Source: Linnemannia hyalina (taxonomy: Eukaryota > Mortierellomycota > Mortierellomycetes > Mortierellales > Mortierellaceae). From it: a stretch of 64,000 nucleotides of DNA. The DNA lies in NCBI GenBank assembly GCA_019671135.1, contig JAHRHY010000015.1:1178001-1242000 (forward strand), in the 5' to 3' direction. Made by a program: the position numbers and the translations under genes. Of the stretch, positions 22,901 through 33,823 are shown piece by piece. The notes beneath the pieces are model-generated. The model made no database searches, was not told the DNA's origin, and saw only the letters and a list, made by a program, of their open reading frames with translations. How positions within the stretch are numbered: position 1 is the stretch's first letter; the number at the start of each line of letters is the position of its first letter.

Positions 22901-25900
22901 CTGCCTGTCGTCTCCAACCCTCTGGACCCTACACCAACCTGGGCCTCGCTGGAAGAACATGCCTCAGCTACACTCCTGAACTTGGTCCATTCGTCCGATA
23001 ACGGATACAAATCTTACTACCAGATTCAGGCTGCCCAGGTCGTAGAGTCCATTCGTGTAATGTTTTATGCGTCGGGAATGATTGACAAGGATTCGGCCCC
23101 GATTCGTCTGCACGGAGACTTGAAGGTGTTCCATCGCCAGATCATGGCAGCCCTCTCGAGACTGATCCTCTCAGCCAAGATGGCGTCCAGTGTCTGGCCT
23201 CCGGAAGGTTCTGTCGCCAAGATGCGCTCAGATGCTGGAGAAGTCGCCACCGCAGTCCGTGAGTTCATCATCGCCGCCCAGAATGCCAATGTGACGGTGC
23301 ACGATGTTGATGCCAAATTGGTTGCAGATCCCGACAGTACCGCCAACGCAACTCACGGCTTAAGGCATTCTCAGAAACTAGTCAGATCTCTCTCAACCGT
23401 GTCTCGGCCTTCATTGGATAGTGGGGATCGGAGCTTTGCCAATGGTAGCGCTGGTGGAAAGTCGAGCACCATCGCATCATCGACTGTCTTAACGCCCCTC
23501 GAATATTACTGCAAGAGCGCGTGTCGAGCCATTGGAGTTCTATCGTTGCAAATCACCAAAGCTGTGGATAACGTTCAAGGATCTGCTCTGCAGTCAGGAT
23601 CTAACATCATGAACTCTGCCCAGTCGTCACAACTCGTCACACAATGCCACAACGCCATCTCCCACACTGGATCTCTGCTAGCTCTAGTCAGCGAATACTA
23701 TGCGACGGTGTTTGCCGAACATCCAGATATCAAGGATCATATTCTGTTGGACGTTCGCGTATCAAAGCAGGCACTCTACAACAATGTCGCCTCGTTGGTC
23801 ATGGCTGTACAGTTGGCAACCGACCCCATGGCGCGCATGAGTGTTCTCGAAATGGCATTGGAGGCAACGCAAACTGCAGAGCGCTCGGTCCAGGACCTCA
23901 CGGCCGCTACACGAGCACTGGCAATGGCGAGCGATGAGATGGAGAAGGGCACAAGGACAAGGAGCGCCTCAGAGGCCAACATCAGCAGCAGCGATAGCTT
24001 TTTGATGCTGGAGGATTCGGATCTGGAAGGCGACACCATCAAGGGAAGTAACTCGCGACACCGCCGATCAGAGTCACGACTCTCATCGTTCTCGTCCGGG
24101 TCCTCCGCTGCCCACTCAATGGCTTCCGGAGCTTCGGGAGCTGACACTTTTAGCCGTTCAAACGCCGCTATCTATGGCTCTTCTCAAGGATCGTCCGCTG
24201 TGGTCGAGATTGCAGCCGCCAACACTGGACGTGGGCCTATCGCTGGTACTCCCTCTGACCGTGACCAACAACGCGCTCGCGGTCTCAAGCTGAAGAAGAT
24301 GTTTGGAGAGGATGTGGTCCTGACAGGACCCAAGATTCCCAAGCCAGTCGAAATCCCTTGGTTCCTCCAGCACGATCACTCCACAACCGAGATTTCATTC
24401 AACATGGAGGGTCTTGTGAAGGGTGGTACCCTCTCAGCTTTGGTGGAGCGGTTGACTTTGCACGACAGTATTCCTGCCAGCTTTGTTGCAACCTTCTTGT
24501 TGACCTACCGATCCTTTACCACAACCACCGAGTTCTTCAACCTGCTTTTCCACCGCTTCACCATCGCACCACCGACGGGACTTGATGGTCAGGACTTGGT
24601 CCAGTGGACCGAACGCAAGCTGACGCCGATTCGTCTCCGTGTCTTCAACACCATTAAAACTTGGCTCGAGACCTTCTATATGGAGGATGAGGTGGAAGAC
24701 CGACAGATGCTGCCAAAGATCAAGGAGTTTTCGAGTCTGATGCGCCATTCCATGCAGTTCGCCGCGGTTCAAATCATCAAGTTGGTCGAGAAACGCGAGG
24801 CCTCGGATGGATCTCTCCGGAAGATGGTCTTGAACCTGACGACACAGGCCCCTCAACCCATCACCCCTCGCAACCTGAAGAAGATCAAGTTCTTGGAGCT
24901 GGACCCCCTCGAGTTTGCTCGCCAGTTGACCATCATGGAGGCTAGCGCCTACAACAAGATCAAACCTGTCGAGTGTCTTGCCAAGGCCTGGACGAGTGAA
25001 GATCCTGAGATTGCGGCCAAGGCTGTGAACATCAAGAGGATGATTGAGACGGCCAACTTGTATGCCAACTGGATCAACGAGCTGGTTCTTAATGAGAAGG
25101 ATACCAAGAAGCGTGCCCTCATCATCCGTCAACTTGTCGCTGTTGCTGAGGTAACTGTCTTCTTGTTATGTTTGCCTTGCCATGCCATGCCTTGCCTGTA
25201 CTTTCATATGGAAATCAATTTGCATGCCAAATTATTTATTCAGGAATCTGCACCTTGGTGAACCATGCAATGTTTCTGACATATTACCTTTCTTTTTTTT
25301 CGCTTCCTCCCGTTTTCCTTCTTCCCGCTTCCCGCTCTTTTCTTTCATTATTGCATGAACATATATAGAAATTGCGCCAGCTCAACAACTTCAGTTTGCT
25401 CTACGCAACAACCGCCGCTCTGGCCCTTTCCCCAATCCACCGCCTCAAGCGGACCTGGGAACTGGTCCCTGCCAAGGTCATGAACACCTACGCCACCCTC
25501 CAGGCCGTCACCAACTCTGCAAAGTCCTGGACTGATTACCGTCAAGAACTCCATTCTGCCAACCCACCCTGTGTCCCCTTTGTCGGTGTTTACCTTACCG
25601 ATTTGGTCATGATCCAGGACGGAAACGCGGATTTCTTGAAAGGCGCCGAGCATCATATTAATTTCGCCAAGCGTGTTAGTACCGCTGAGGTCATCCGTGA
25701 GATCCAGCAGTACCAGTCGGTGCCGTATTGTTTGACGACTGTTCCTGAGATCCAGGCTTTCATTCGTAGGGGTTTGGATCAGTCCAAGCCTGTTAACGAG
25801 TTGCATGAGCTCAGTCTAGAATTGGAGCCAAGGTAAGGCTACTTTTTCCTGCTTTTCTTTGTATTCTTGTTTCTATGTTTGTCGCTATCTTATTTACTTT

Positions 25901-25989
25901 TGTTTATATTATTGTTTTCGTTCCAACTTCATAGGGAAGGCGAAGAGGAGAAGATAACTAGACTGCTTGCCGAGGCCGGATTCTTGTAA
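19969..25989 (+). CDS. CDC25: SH3-WW-RasGEF protein, Cdc25-type Ras guanine nucleotide exchange factor
   Basis: Activates Ras by GDP release, upstream of cAMP and morphogenesis pathways in fungi. I read 6 exons: 19969-20478, 21132-21348, 21731-22002, 22769-25150, 25369-25832, 25935-25989. They join in phase to 1299 residues. SH3 is at about 52-112 (ALYPYVSED, WWYGFCNQARGWFPSNFV) and a WW domain at about 173-205 (DLWLPQTTADG, YYFNTRTGDSSW, then Pro). A long Ser-rich linker with a helical region follows. RasGEF_N is at about 861-1000 (ATFLLTYRSFTTTTEFF) and the catalytic Cdc25 domain at about 1042-1280 (DPLEFARQLTIMEASAYNKI, then NFSLLYATTAALALSPIHRL and VPFVGVYLTDLVMIQDGN). Introns 1-3 are 653, 382 and 766 bp, much longer than in neighbouring genes. 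The gene is complete; the symbol is by family. Confidence 0.9.
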
Positions 25990-27535
25990 GGACCTTACTC
26001 TGCTGTTGATGATGATGATGCTGCTGCTCTCTCCCTTCCTGTGCCTCCCCTATTACTCCACGGTGTCTTTCCTTCCTCTCTTGTGCGCGCGCGCGGGCGG
26101 TGTCTCTTATCTTGGAAAAACGGTGAAACGGTGATACGGTCAACGGTGAACGGTAAACGGTGCTAACCCGGGCAGGACGGCAGGACGGTGTGGTGGATGC
26201 GGTTGTTACTTCGGTGAACGGCTACGGTGACAAACCGACGGTTAAAAGCAAAGCGGTAAACGGTGAACGATGCCTGGCAGCGTGTCCTGGCTTTCGCGGA
26301 TGGTCCCTTTCGGCGACTTCTAAGACGGAATCTCCCCCCGCTTCTCTTCTTGGGTGCCTCCCTCCTCTCGCCTGTTGGCCTATTGGCCTGCCTGCCTGCT
26401 CGCTCGCCTCTTGCTTCAGGTTCTTAGGCGTGTTACTTTCATGCGGTGTGTCTCTTTCCCGTTTGGCGTGGCTTCCTCTTCGGTGTTCTTCTCGGCGGGT
26501 ATTCACTTAGCCTTTTTTCTTTTTTGTTGTTCTTCATTTTCATTTCTTTCGGCATATCTTTTTCACATATATTTCCTTTTCGCGTCGTCTCTTTGTTATG
26601 TCGATACAATACCTGCAGTACATATTTTATTTGCCATTACCTTTCCTCCCAGCCTTGCACATATCTCTCTTCCGTATCTTCCCTCTTGCACATACTCTCA
26701 GCCTTTTTTTTTTTTTTTTTTTTCTCTCTTTACACGAGCTACCTCCCGATATGCCTTCCTAACATGTACTTTTTCTACCATTTTCTCCATCTTTATACAC
26801 TACTTGCATGGCAGACCCGACGGCTACGAATCAAACTTTTAATTCTGACTCTCAACTTTTTTTTTTTTGCCCTTTCTTTCCCCTTGTCGACCCGTTGGTG
26901 TTTCTTTTTCCTTCTCACAATTTCATAGAAGCATCTAAAATACCTCTACAAATCAAGATATCAAATCCAAAAAACAACAACAACAACATTCATTTCATCC
27001 TAACAAAAAATATGTATAGTAATCTTCCCACTCCAACAAAAACAAAAAAAAGTAAATAACATTCCTCTCCCTCAAAGCCATCGATATGAACTCTTTGGGG
27101 GGTTTGAGATAAAACAGACAAAGCGAGCATGTCCGCAAGGAGGCAAAAGGCGTGAAAAACGCTGCGAAATAGTTGGGGGGTTTTTTTAATCAGGGGCAAA
27201 GGAATAGGACTAGCTATGATAATGAAAACGTGAACGAATGAGAAAACTTTCGCGACTGGTAGAGAAGTAGAATGAAAAAAAAAGAAAAAGAATATGAGAG
27301 AGAAAAGTAACGATACAGAGAATACAGCAAATGGGTACAAACAAACAAAGGGGTAATAAAACTACAGAAGAGGGATCTCAGACAATGGGAAATGAAATGA
27401 GATTAAAACACACACAAGGGGGAAAAAAGATAATACAAATGTGAGGTGGTGGGGAATGGGGGAGGAAGTACAGCAACTGGAAGGAATGTTTGCAAATGGA
27501 AGGAAAAGAAGAAAAAGGAAAGAGTCGGGAAGCCC
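25990..27535. other. Convergent intergenic region with ACGGTGA-rich patch
   Basis: Lies between two convergent genes. At 26116-26275 it holds a cluster of ACGGTGA/ACGGTAA-like words. T- and CT-rich DNA follows, including a 19-T run near 26706. The right end is the 3' flank of the minus-strand gene. I see no supported coding region; long open frames here are low-complexity. Confidence 0.5.
26116..26275. repeat. Cluster of degenerate ACGGTGA repeats
   Basis: About 10 copies of ACGGT followed by GAA, GAT, CAA, AAA or similar are spaced 7-12 bases apart, in the first 300 bp after the RasGEF stop. They are directly visible; the function is unknown. Confidence 0.6.
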
Positions 27536-29752
27536 TTAGGCACCACAGCGGCGGGATCGAGGGGTGAGGGGCTCGTTGAGCATGCGGCGCTCCCGGAAGT
27601 CATAGCGGTCTTGCATGCGCGCCTTCTTGCTTGGGGTGCCTGGTCGACTGCCCATCAACTTGGAGGCCTGAGGACTGTTATTGGCTGAGGTATTGATCGC
27701 CGACATTGGTGTTGGGCTCGGAGGTGGGACAAGGTCCTGTGCATCTGTGATGCCTGATCCTGTCAAATCAGACTCGGAGGTATGTGGGCTCGAGCCAACG
27801 CCCTGATGAGAAGTCTCGTTTCCTGCAGTAACCCGCATCCTCTTCGACGAAGGTCCGCTCAGCTGTCGATCCGTCAGCTTGCCCTTTCCAAAGTACGTGG
27901 CTGTTGTCGAGGATGAAGCCGCTGTGAAGCTGTGGGATGTCGCGGCGGCATAGTCGGCCTCCTCCGCTGCTGATGGTGCTCCTGGCGACTCTGGGTCCTG
28001 GTAGACCTCAAACTTCCACTCGCCGGGCCACTGCTGCTTGTCCGTCTCGCTCACTAACTGGTAGTTTCCGTTTTTCCAGTAAAAGATACTTCCCGCCACC
28101 TTCTGCGCGCGACGATTGAAGGCCACCGACTGGGGCTCGATGATGCTCTCTGCGTTCTTCATCGCCGTCTTGGAGGGTACGCCCTTTCGATCAAGTGTGT
28201 CAGAAGCGTTGGGGTGGTTGTCGGGGAGTTGCTTGGACGACTTTCCGTTCAGTGGTGGCCCAATCATCACGGCCTTGTTCGTGGAGGACGAGCCTGCCGC
28301 TGAACTAGATCCTGAACTCGACCCTGCCGACAACTCTCCTGAACATCCCGCAGCCGTGCCCTTGGGGTGCTTGCCCTCTGTCCAGTCTGATCCCTTTCCT
28401 TTGAGGAAGCCTACACCCAGACCAGCGTGCAACAAGTTCCCCTGCTCATCAAAGGAATTCCAGCGCCAAGGAGAGATGGATCCGAGGGCAAGACGTCTTG
28501 ACCGCCGAATGGTTCCTGGCGCTGTCGTACATCCTGTGGGTGTTGTTGAGCCATCCGTCTTGGTATATCGTATGGTTCTCTTTGATTCTGAAGAGACAAA
28601 GAATGGGTTCGAAGGGTCGTCCGACATCTTGGGAGTGACATTCTCCTTCTCCTGGTCTCCTTGAGAGCTCAGCACAGACTCGGTATCCGTCATGTCGTCG
28701 TCATAAAATTCGGTCGATTGACTAGCTCCCGGTGTCATCAAAGCTGTGGATGTTGGAACTGGTTGGAAGTACGAGTGAGAGTTCGTCGAAGCCGAGTAGT
28801 CGCCAGAAGAAAAGGATGCTTGTGCTGATGCTGATGTACTGGGCGTCGACCGGTCAGCAGGTGATTGAGTTGTAAAATTGCTGCTACTCTCTAGCTGAGA
28901 CATGGGCTTTCGAGGTGTCCTGATAGCTCGTGGCGACTGGGTAAGAAAGAGGTTGTTGTCTTCGTCGTTCATGAACTGGCGAGGGCTGCTGCGGGGTGGA
29001 CTCTGGAGAGCGGAGCGTGAGGAAAAGATAGACGGTGACGGCGACGACGCTGCTGCTGTGGATGAAGAGGCGGCTGGCGTAGAGGGTCCGTCTCGGAGGA
29101 AAGGTGTCCTGCCGCCACCGGCCTTGACAGGAGTTGTGAACGGTGAGGATTGTGTAGTGTCGTGCTGTGTAGTTGCGGTGCGGGTTGGGTATCTGTGGAC
29201 AGACTCGAGCGAGCTAGAGCTGTGGAGGTTGTTGTTGCTGTGGTTGTTGTTGGTGTTGCTTTTAAACGGCGAAGGTGAAGGGGTTGACGACGATGAAATG
29301 GAGGAGGCAAAGTTAGGTGAAGCAATCCTGTCAAAGGGGAGGGTCAGGTTGAATCGTTCAACAGTGGCATCGTCCCTGAACCGAGCAGACGGCGAAGGTG
29401 TAGTAAGAGCTGACCGAGACCCACTACTACTACTGCTGCTGTTGCTGCTGTTGGTGTTGCGGTTATGAAGAGCCAAGGTCGTGAGGTCCATGGATAGAAG
29501 TTCTGAGGGTGTAGGGTTGGGGAGGTGGGCTCGTCGGGAGGGCAAGTCGTCCATGTCAAGGTCTTCGTCTTCGGGGAACTCCCGCTTGAGCCCACCCCGG
29601 GTGCCTGTCCATGACCGAGCTGATGGCGAGGTGAGGCGGGACCTGTGGAGGTGCGGTGAGCGAGGGGTGCGAGGGGTGCGAGGGGTCAAGGGAGTCTCGG
29701 GGACTTCTTGGCTTGTCCTGTATGCCGACGAATCAGATCGTTGTCGAACCAT
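27536..29752 (-). CDS. Ser/Thr-Pro-rich protein, possible cyclin-dependent kinase target
   Basis: Single-exon frame of 738 residues with a convincing start, preceded by GT-repeat promoter DNA. I do not recognise the family. The N-terminus has clustered TP and SP sites next to basic residues (PLTPRTPRTPRSP, SPRAIRTPRKP), the form cyclin-dependent kinases prefer. Long Ser- and Asn-rich linkers follow. Order-promoting blocks are NPFFVSSESKRTIRYTK and RRSRRLALGSISPWRWNSF (about residues 375-440), and IFYWKNGNYQLVSETDKQQW with GEWKFEVYQ (about 545-580). The C-terminus repeats a basic TP motif (EPLTPRSRR). Candidates are cell-cycle inhibitors or transcription cofactors. This is inference from motif style only. 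Confidence 0.65.
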   Translation of the reverse strand: MVRQRSDSSAYRTSQEVPETPLTPRTPRTPRSPHLHRSRLTSPSARSWTGTRGGLKREFPEDEDLDMDDLPSRRAHLPNPTPSELLSMDLTTLALHNRNTNSSNSSSSSSGSRSALTTPSPSARFRDDATVERFNLTLPFDRIASPNFASSISSSSTPSPSPFKSNTNNNHSNNNLHSSSSLESVHRYPTRTATTQHDTTQSSPFTTPVKAGGGRTPFLRDGPSTPAASSSTAAASSPSPSIFSSRSALQSPPRSSPRQFMNDEDNNLFLTQSPRAIRTPRKPMSQLESSSNFTTQSPADRSTPSTSASAQASFSSGDYSASTNSHSYFQPVPTSTALMTPGASQSTEFYDDDMTDTESVLSSQGDQEKENVTPKMSDDPSNPFFVSSESKRTIRYTKTDGSTTPTGCTTAPGTIRRSRRLALGSISPWRWNSFDEQGNLLHAGLGVGFLKGKGSDWTEGKHPKGTAAGCSGELSAGSSSGSSSAAGSSSTNKAVMIGPPLNGKSSKQLPDNHPNASDTLDRKGVPSKTAMKNAESIIEPQSVAFNRRAQKVAGSIFYWKNGNYQLVSETDKQQWPGEWKFEVYQDPESPGAPSAAEEADYAAATSHSFTAASSSTTATYFGKGKLTDRQLSGPSSKRMRVTAGNETSHQGVGSSPHTSESDLTGSGITDAQDLVPPPSPTPMSAINTSANNSPQASKLMGSRPGTPSKKARMQDRYDFRERRMLNEPLTPRSRRCGA

Positions 29753-30829
29753 GTGGCGAGTATGTGTGTGTGTGTATGTGTATGTGTATGAGTATGCGAA
29801 TATATGTGCGTGTGTTTGTGTATATGAAAGTGTGTGTGTGTGTGTGTGTGTGTGGTAGGTGAGTTATGAAGTATGAGTGCGAGTGAAAAAGAAGAGATGG
29901 TGGCGGATGAGGGCAAGTGAGAAGGGAGTTGTGGGGAGTGGAAGAGGTGATGGTCAAAGCAGAAATAAAAAGACTGTGGCGGTGGAAGGGACCAAGAAAA
30001 TAAGGAAAGTCAGTCAGACAGTTCTATTCGTTCGGTCAGGGTACTCTCTCTGCCTGGGTTGGGTGGGGTGGAGTCAAAAGTCCAAAAAAAAAAAGAAGGG
30101 GCACGAAAAAGGGGTCATGTGGGACAGGTGGTTTAACAAGTCATCTATCAAGCCAGCTTGTGGTCTGTTGATGAAATGTCCTTTCCTTGTTCCTTTATTC
30201 TTACACACTCACTCACTCGCTCACTCACCAGTGTAGTCTTGTTTGATCTCTCTCTTTCTCTCTCTCTGGTATGTATCTTGTGTCTATGAAAAGACTAGTG
30301 ATGTATAGCAAGCTGAGCGTGTAAATAAACAGGAACAAGAGTGACAGTGGTGGTTGGTGATGATCTCGGCCAATGTCATCCGCTCTTCCTTTTCAGCATA
30401 ATTTTTTTTTGTTTTGGCTCGGGCCTAGTCGTCAGGGTACTATAACCGGTCACCGATTTATTACCAATCGCATGTGTTGCAGAACTGGTTTCCCGCCATT
30501 GCCTCCAACTTCAAAAAATGACAGTCCGTCTGACTGTGCCTGAAAAGTGGGCAAGTGAGAGCGGGAAGGATACAAACAAACAGAAGCCAACAAAGAAACG
30601 CGTTCCCTCTTCAGTCGCGTTCTTTGTTATTTTTCAGCCTCTTCCTCCTTTCACCTTCCTCCTTTCACCTTCCTCATCCTCTCGTTTACTACCTTGCTTA
30701 CCCTACATTTTACTCGCCTGATTCCACCACGACCTCATTCCACACCACTCAACTCCTCCAACAATAACGCGGACACTCTGTGTACCGCCCACCTTCATTC
30801 CAACCATTCCTTCCTCGTCTTCTCAACCC
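29753..30829. other. Divergent promoter region with TG microsatellites
   Basis: It separates divergently transcribed genes at 29752 (-) and 30830 (+). TG runs lie at about 29762-29790 and 29829-29853, immediately before the minus-strand ATG. A CTCACTCACT/CTCTCTC tract lies near 30208-30265. Repeated CCTCCTTTCACCTT words lie near 30645-30675, before the plus-strand gene. No gene seen. Confidence 0.55.
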
Positions 30830-32110
30830 ATGGACAACGCTCGGCGTCCACGGCGACAACAGCCTTTGCCCGATAGCAAGGATGGACACCGCGGTAGCCG
30901 CAACACGACGACAAGCCCACATACACTTTCGCTCGCCCGTAGTCTGATAGACCAGCTCCCCGACCATACCCTTAGGGAAATTCTGCATTCTGTCGCTCAC
31001 TTGACTCTTGTCCAAGAAACCCTTGTCACCTCCACGTTGCCGCCAGCGAGCACAGAATCTTTCCGGTCAAAGCGTACTAAGCGTTCGTCTTCGACACCCA
31101 CTAATTCGCGACACGGGTCTCCTTCGCCCTACCCTGACTCCCGTTCAACGCGGCACAACCTCTCCGCAACAACCCAACCTGTCGCCCGGTCAGAGCCACT
31201 TACGCCTCAAATGCAACAGACGCGGAAACAGCTCCTCGTATTGATCCATCGCGTCAACGTCTACTACAGTAACACATTCAACACGGCCGATGCCGTTACG
31301 TGCCTGCTCAACATTGCACACCGTGCCCTCGATCAGCAATCTGTTCCTATCAGATCCCCAACACCAACTACTCCCGAGCCAGCCTTGGAGTCTGCGCCCG
31401 TTTCAGGATCCTCATTACCAACACCACCACGGACAACAGAAGCGGAGACAGTTGCCCCTTTGTCTCATCCAAGAGCCATCATACCCATCGCGGACGACAT
31501 CCTGAGGTCATTAGTCATGATCCTGATCCAGTATCCGCGCTCGAAGCATATCGAGCCTACGGCAACCATATCTAGGGAAGAACCCTCGGCAAGGACAGAG
31601 AAAGAGACGACTGGCGACGACTGTGACCTCACGGATGCATTGCTAGAGATGGTCTATGCACTCTTGGATCACGAGCAGTACAGCCGGCGACCGTTGGCGA
31701 TCTGTTTGTCCGAGTTTTTGGTGCATATTGCTCTTCAACGAGAGCGCACGTTTCGGGACCGGGAACGACAAAAACGCGAATACTTGTTAGGAGCAGGATC
31801 TGACTTGCTTTCTTCTGATCGAGTCATTGATCGCTGGCGGCATGGTCTAGGACAACTCAGCAAGGCTATTGGAAGCGGAGTTGCCAGATTGGGCCGCGAT
31901 TCTGGTATTGGTATGGGCGGAGATCTTCCTGGAGGTGGAGTTGATTCTGAGGACGATATGCGAGGCGAGACCAAGAAGCGACTCCGTGAACAACAGCTTC
32001 AGCGGTGTCAACCGCGTGTTCGGGATGATCAAAGTCAACACCAGCAGGACGACAACTGGGAGGGGTTTTCCATGGGCCAGTCGAATATGGACTCTCCCTT
32101 TATTGTATGA
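30830..32110 (+). CDS. Hypothetical helical protein, weakly Sts1/Cut8-like
   Basis: Single-exon frame of 426 residues. It starts with a basic leader (MDNARRPRRQQPLPDSK), then an amphipathic stretch SLARSLIDQLPDHTLREILHSV at about residues 33-55, which recalls the helical start of the Sts1/Cut8 proteasome-anchoring family. A Ser/Thr-rich basic linker follows. Further helical segments are KQLLVLIHRVNVYYSNTF (about 131-149) and a C-terminal run, DALLEMVYALLDHEQY, ICLSEFLVHIALQRERTFRD and DRVIDRWRHGLGQLSKAIG. The tail is Gly- and Gln-rich. The Cut8 link is a guess. The gene itself looks real: long uninterrupted frame, CT/CA-rich promoter and good coding periodicity. Confidence 0.55.
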   Translation: MDNARRPRRQQPLPDSKDGHRGSRNTTTSPHTLSLARSLIDQLPDHTLREILHSVAHLTLVQETLVTSTLPPASTESFRSKRTKRSSSTPTNSRHGSPSPYPDSRSTRHNLSATTQPVARSEPLTPQMQQTRKQLLVLIHRVNVYYSNTFNTADAVTCLLNIAHRALDQQSVPIRSPTPTTPEPALESAPVSGSSLPTPPRTTEAETVAPLSHPRAIIPIADDILRSLVMILIQYPRSKHIEPTATISREEPSARTEKETTGDDCDLTDALLEMVYALLDHEQYSRRPLAICLSEFLVHIALQRERTFRDRERQKREYLLGAGSDLLSSDRVIDRWRHGLGQLSKAIGSGVARLGRDSGIGMGGDLPGGGVDSEDDMRGETKKRLREQQLQRCQPRVRDDQSQHQQDDNWEGFSMGQSNMDSPFIV

Positions 32111-32550
32111 GATAGTGTGGCTAGTAAGGGAGGTTTGATCGATAGTTTTCTTTAATAAGTAAGCAAGCGGCAATAGTAACAACGGTCGATTGACATGCCT
32201 CCCTTTTATTTCCAAAGAACGCGTTGTTGTGTGCAGCGATCAAAGCGCACCTTTTCAATTTTCAAATGGCGAACAGTCCATTGGCCCACTGCGCCACTGG
32301 AATAGCACAGTCGTATTTATCTCGTTGGTTGTTCTTCTTTTCCCTCTCTCTCAGCACGCGTTCATTGCCCCCTTTTGAAACCTTTCCCTTCTCTTTTCAC
32401 TGATCGACAATCGACCTAACCGACTCTTCCTGGACTCAAGAATTCAAACACAGAGACACACACCACAAACAAACACGGCATCGAACTAGACTGTATTCTC
32501 GCTCTCTCCACTCTCACTTTCAATATCTAGGACTAAAACAATAAGACACA

Positions 32551-33556
32551 ATGGATCCACGCAAGCTCAAAGTGAATGAACTGAAGGAACAGCTCCAACT
32601 CGTAGGACTCTCTGTCAATGGCAAGAAGGAAGAACTCGTCACCCGTCTTCTGGAACACCAAAAGGCTGAGGAGGAGGCTGCTCTCGCTGCTGGACCTCCC
32701 ACAGGAACTGGAGAGTCCTTTAACTGGGAGGATCCCATCGAGTACGTCCTTTGTTTCGCATGGATGTCGCATGAAAGAGAGGATGCATCTTTCTTTTATT
32801 TGATGTCAGTTCCCTTGGCGCAATCCAACTAACCAAGGCCAAGTTCTCCTTTGTTCATGACAATTGTAGTGATCTGGCTCCTCTTGTAGCTGATGCCCCC
32901 GTAAAGCCTGCCCCCGCTGCTACCACATCTGCAGCAAAGGCGCCCGCCACAACCGCACCCGCCACTACTACTGAGACTGCTGCTACTCCCGCCAGCAGCG
33001 CCACAGAGCCAGCAGCGGCCACCACAGAAGACAGTGTTCAGTTCCAGGGCGCCACCGCCAGTGATAATGACGCATTAAAGGCCGAGATCGAGAAGCGCAA
33101 GAGCAGAGCTGCTCGTTTTGGAACTTCATTAACTGAACAGGACAAAGCCCTCGAGAGAGCTGCCCGCTTTGGTGTCCCCGTCGCTGCAACCACCACCGCC
33201 TCTTTGGCCAAGGCAGCAGGAACTACTGTCACACCAGCTACAACAACATCGGCAGCAACAGGAGCAGGAGCAGGAGCAGCCAAATCTGGTGTTCCTTCCA
33301 AGCCTAACGCTGTTGCCTCTCAGGTAATTATTTTACGTGATCGATGGAGGGGGGGTGCTGTGGATAAATTGCATTACGTCTTTTGTTCTGCATATGAATT
33401 TTTGGCACTAACATATTTTTCTCCTTTTGACACTAAATCATGACCTGGATAGATTCCTGCTGATGTGTTGAGCAAACGACAGGCACGTTTCGGGGTTGTG
33501 GAACCCGCTGCCAAGTTATCATCGACACCCGCAAAACCCGCTGGCACCACCGCTCC

Positions 33557-33587
<31 letters not shown>

Positions 33588-33823
33588 GGTGTCAAGAAGT
33601 CCGGTCTTGTTCTGGATCCTGCTGAGGAGGAGAAGAAGCGCAAGCGCGCCGCCAAGTTTGGTCTTCCCTCCGTATGTTTAAACTTTTGTGTTTGCTCAAT
33701 TGGTTTGTTATCTGGTGAATATGTCACAATTGTAGTTTGTCTTACTAACCGCCGCTTGTTGCTCTTGTTCTTGTATTACTTTGCTAGGCTGAGGATGATG
33801 CATCCAAGAAGGCAAAGGTGTAA
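32551..33823 (+). CDS. THO1: SAP-domain protein of the Tho1/SARNP (CIP29) family
   Basis: Nuclear mRNP biogenesis and export factor that binds nucleic acids and the TREX-associated helicase Sub2/UAP56 (family knowledge). I read exons 32551-32741, 32870-33323, 33453-33671 and 33788-33823, joining in phase to 299 residues. The SAP domain is at residues 1-40 (LKVNELKEQLQLVGL, GKKEELVTRLLEH). An Ala/Thr-rich linker follows. Three copies of the family's basic (K/R)R(A)XRFG motif are visible: RKSRAARFG, ERAARFG and SKRQARFG, plus a fourth, RKRAAKFG, near the end. In the human protein these repeats contact the helicase. The C-terminus is basic (KKAKV). AATAAA lies about 78 bases past the stop. Confidence 0.85.

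Noticed and set aside
27937..29468. Plus-strand frames of 60-188 codons opposite the Ser/Thr-Pro-rich gene
   Set aside because: Low-complexity mirror of Ser-rich codons, without a plausible start or domain.
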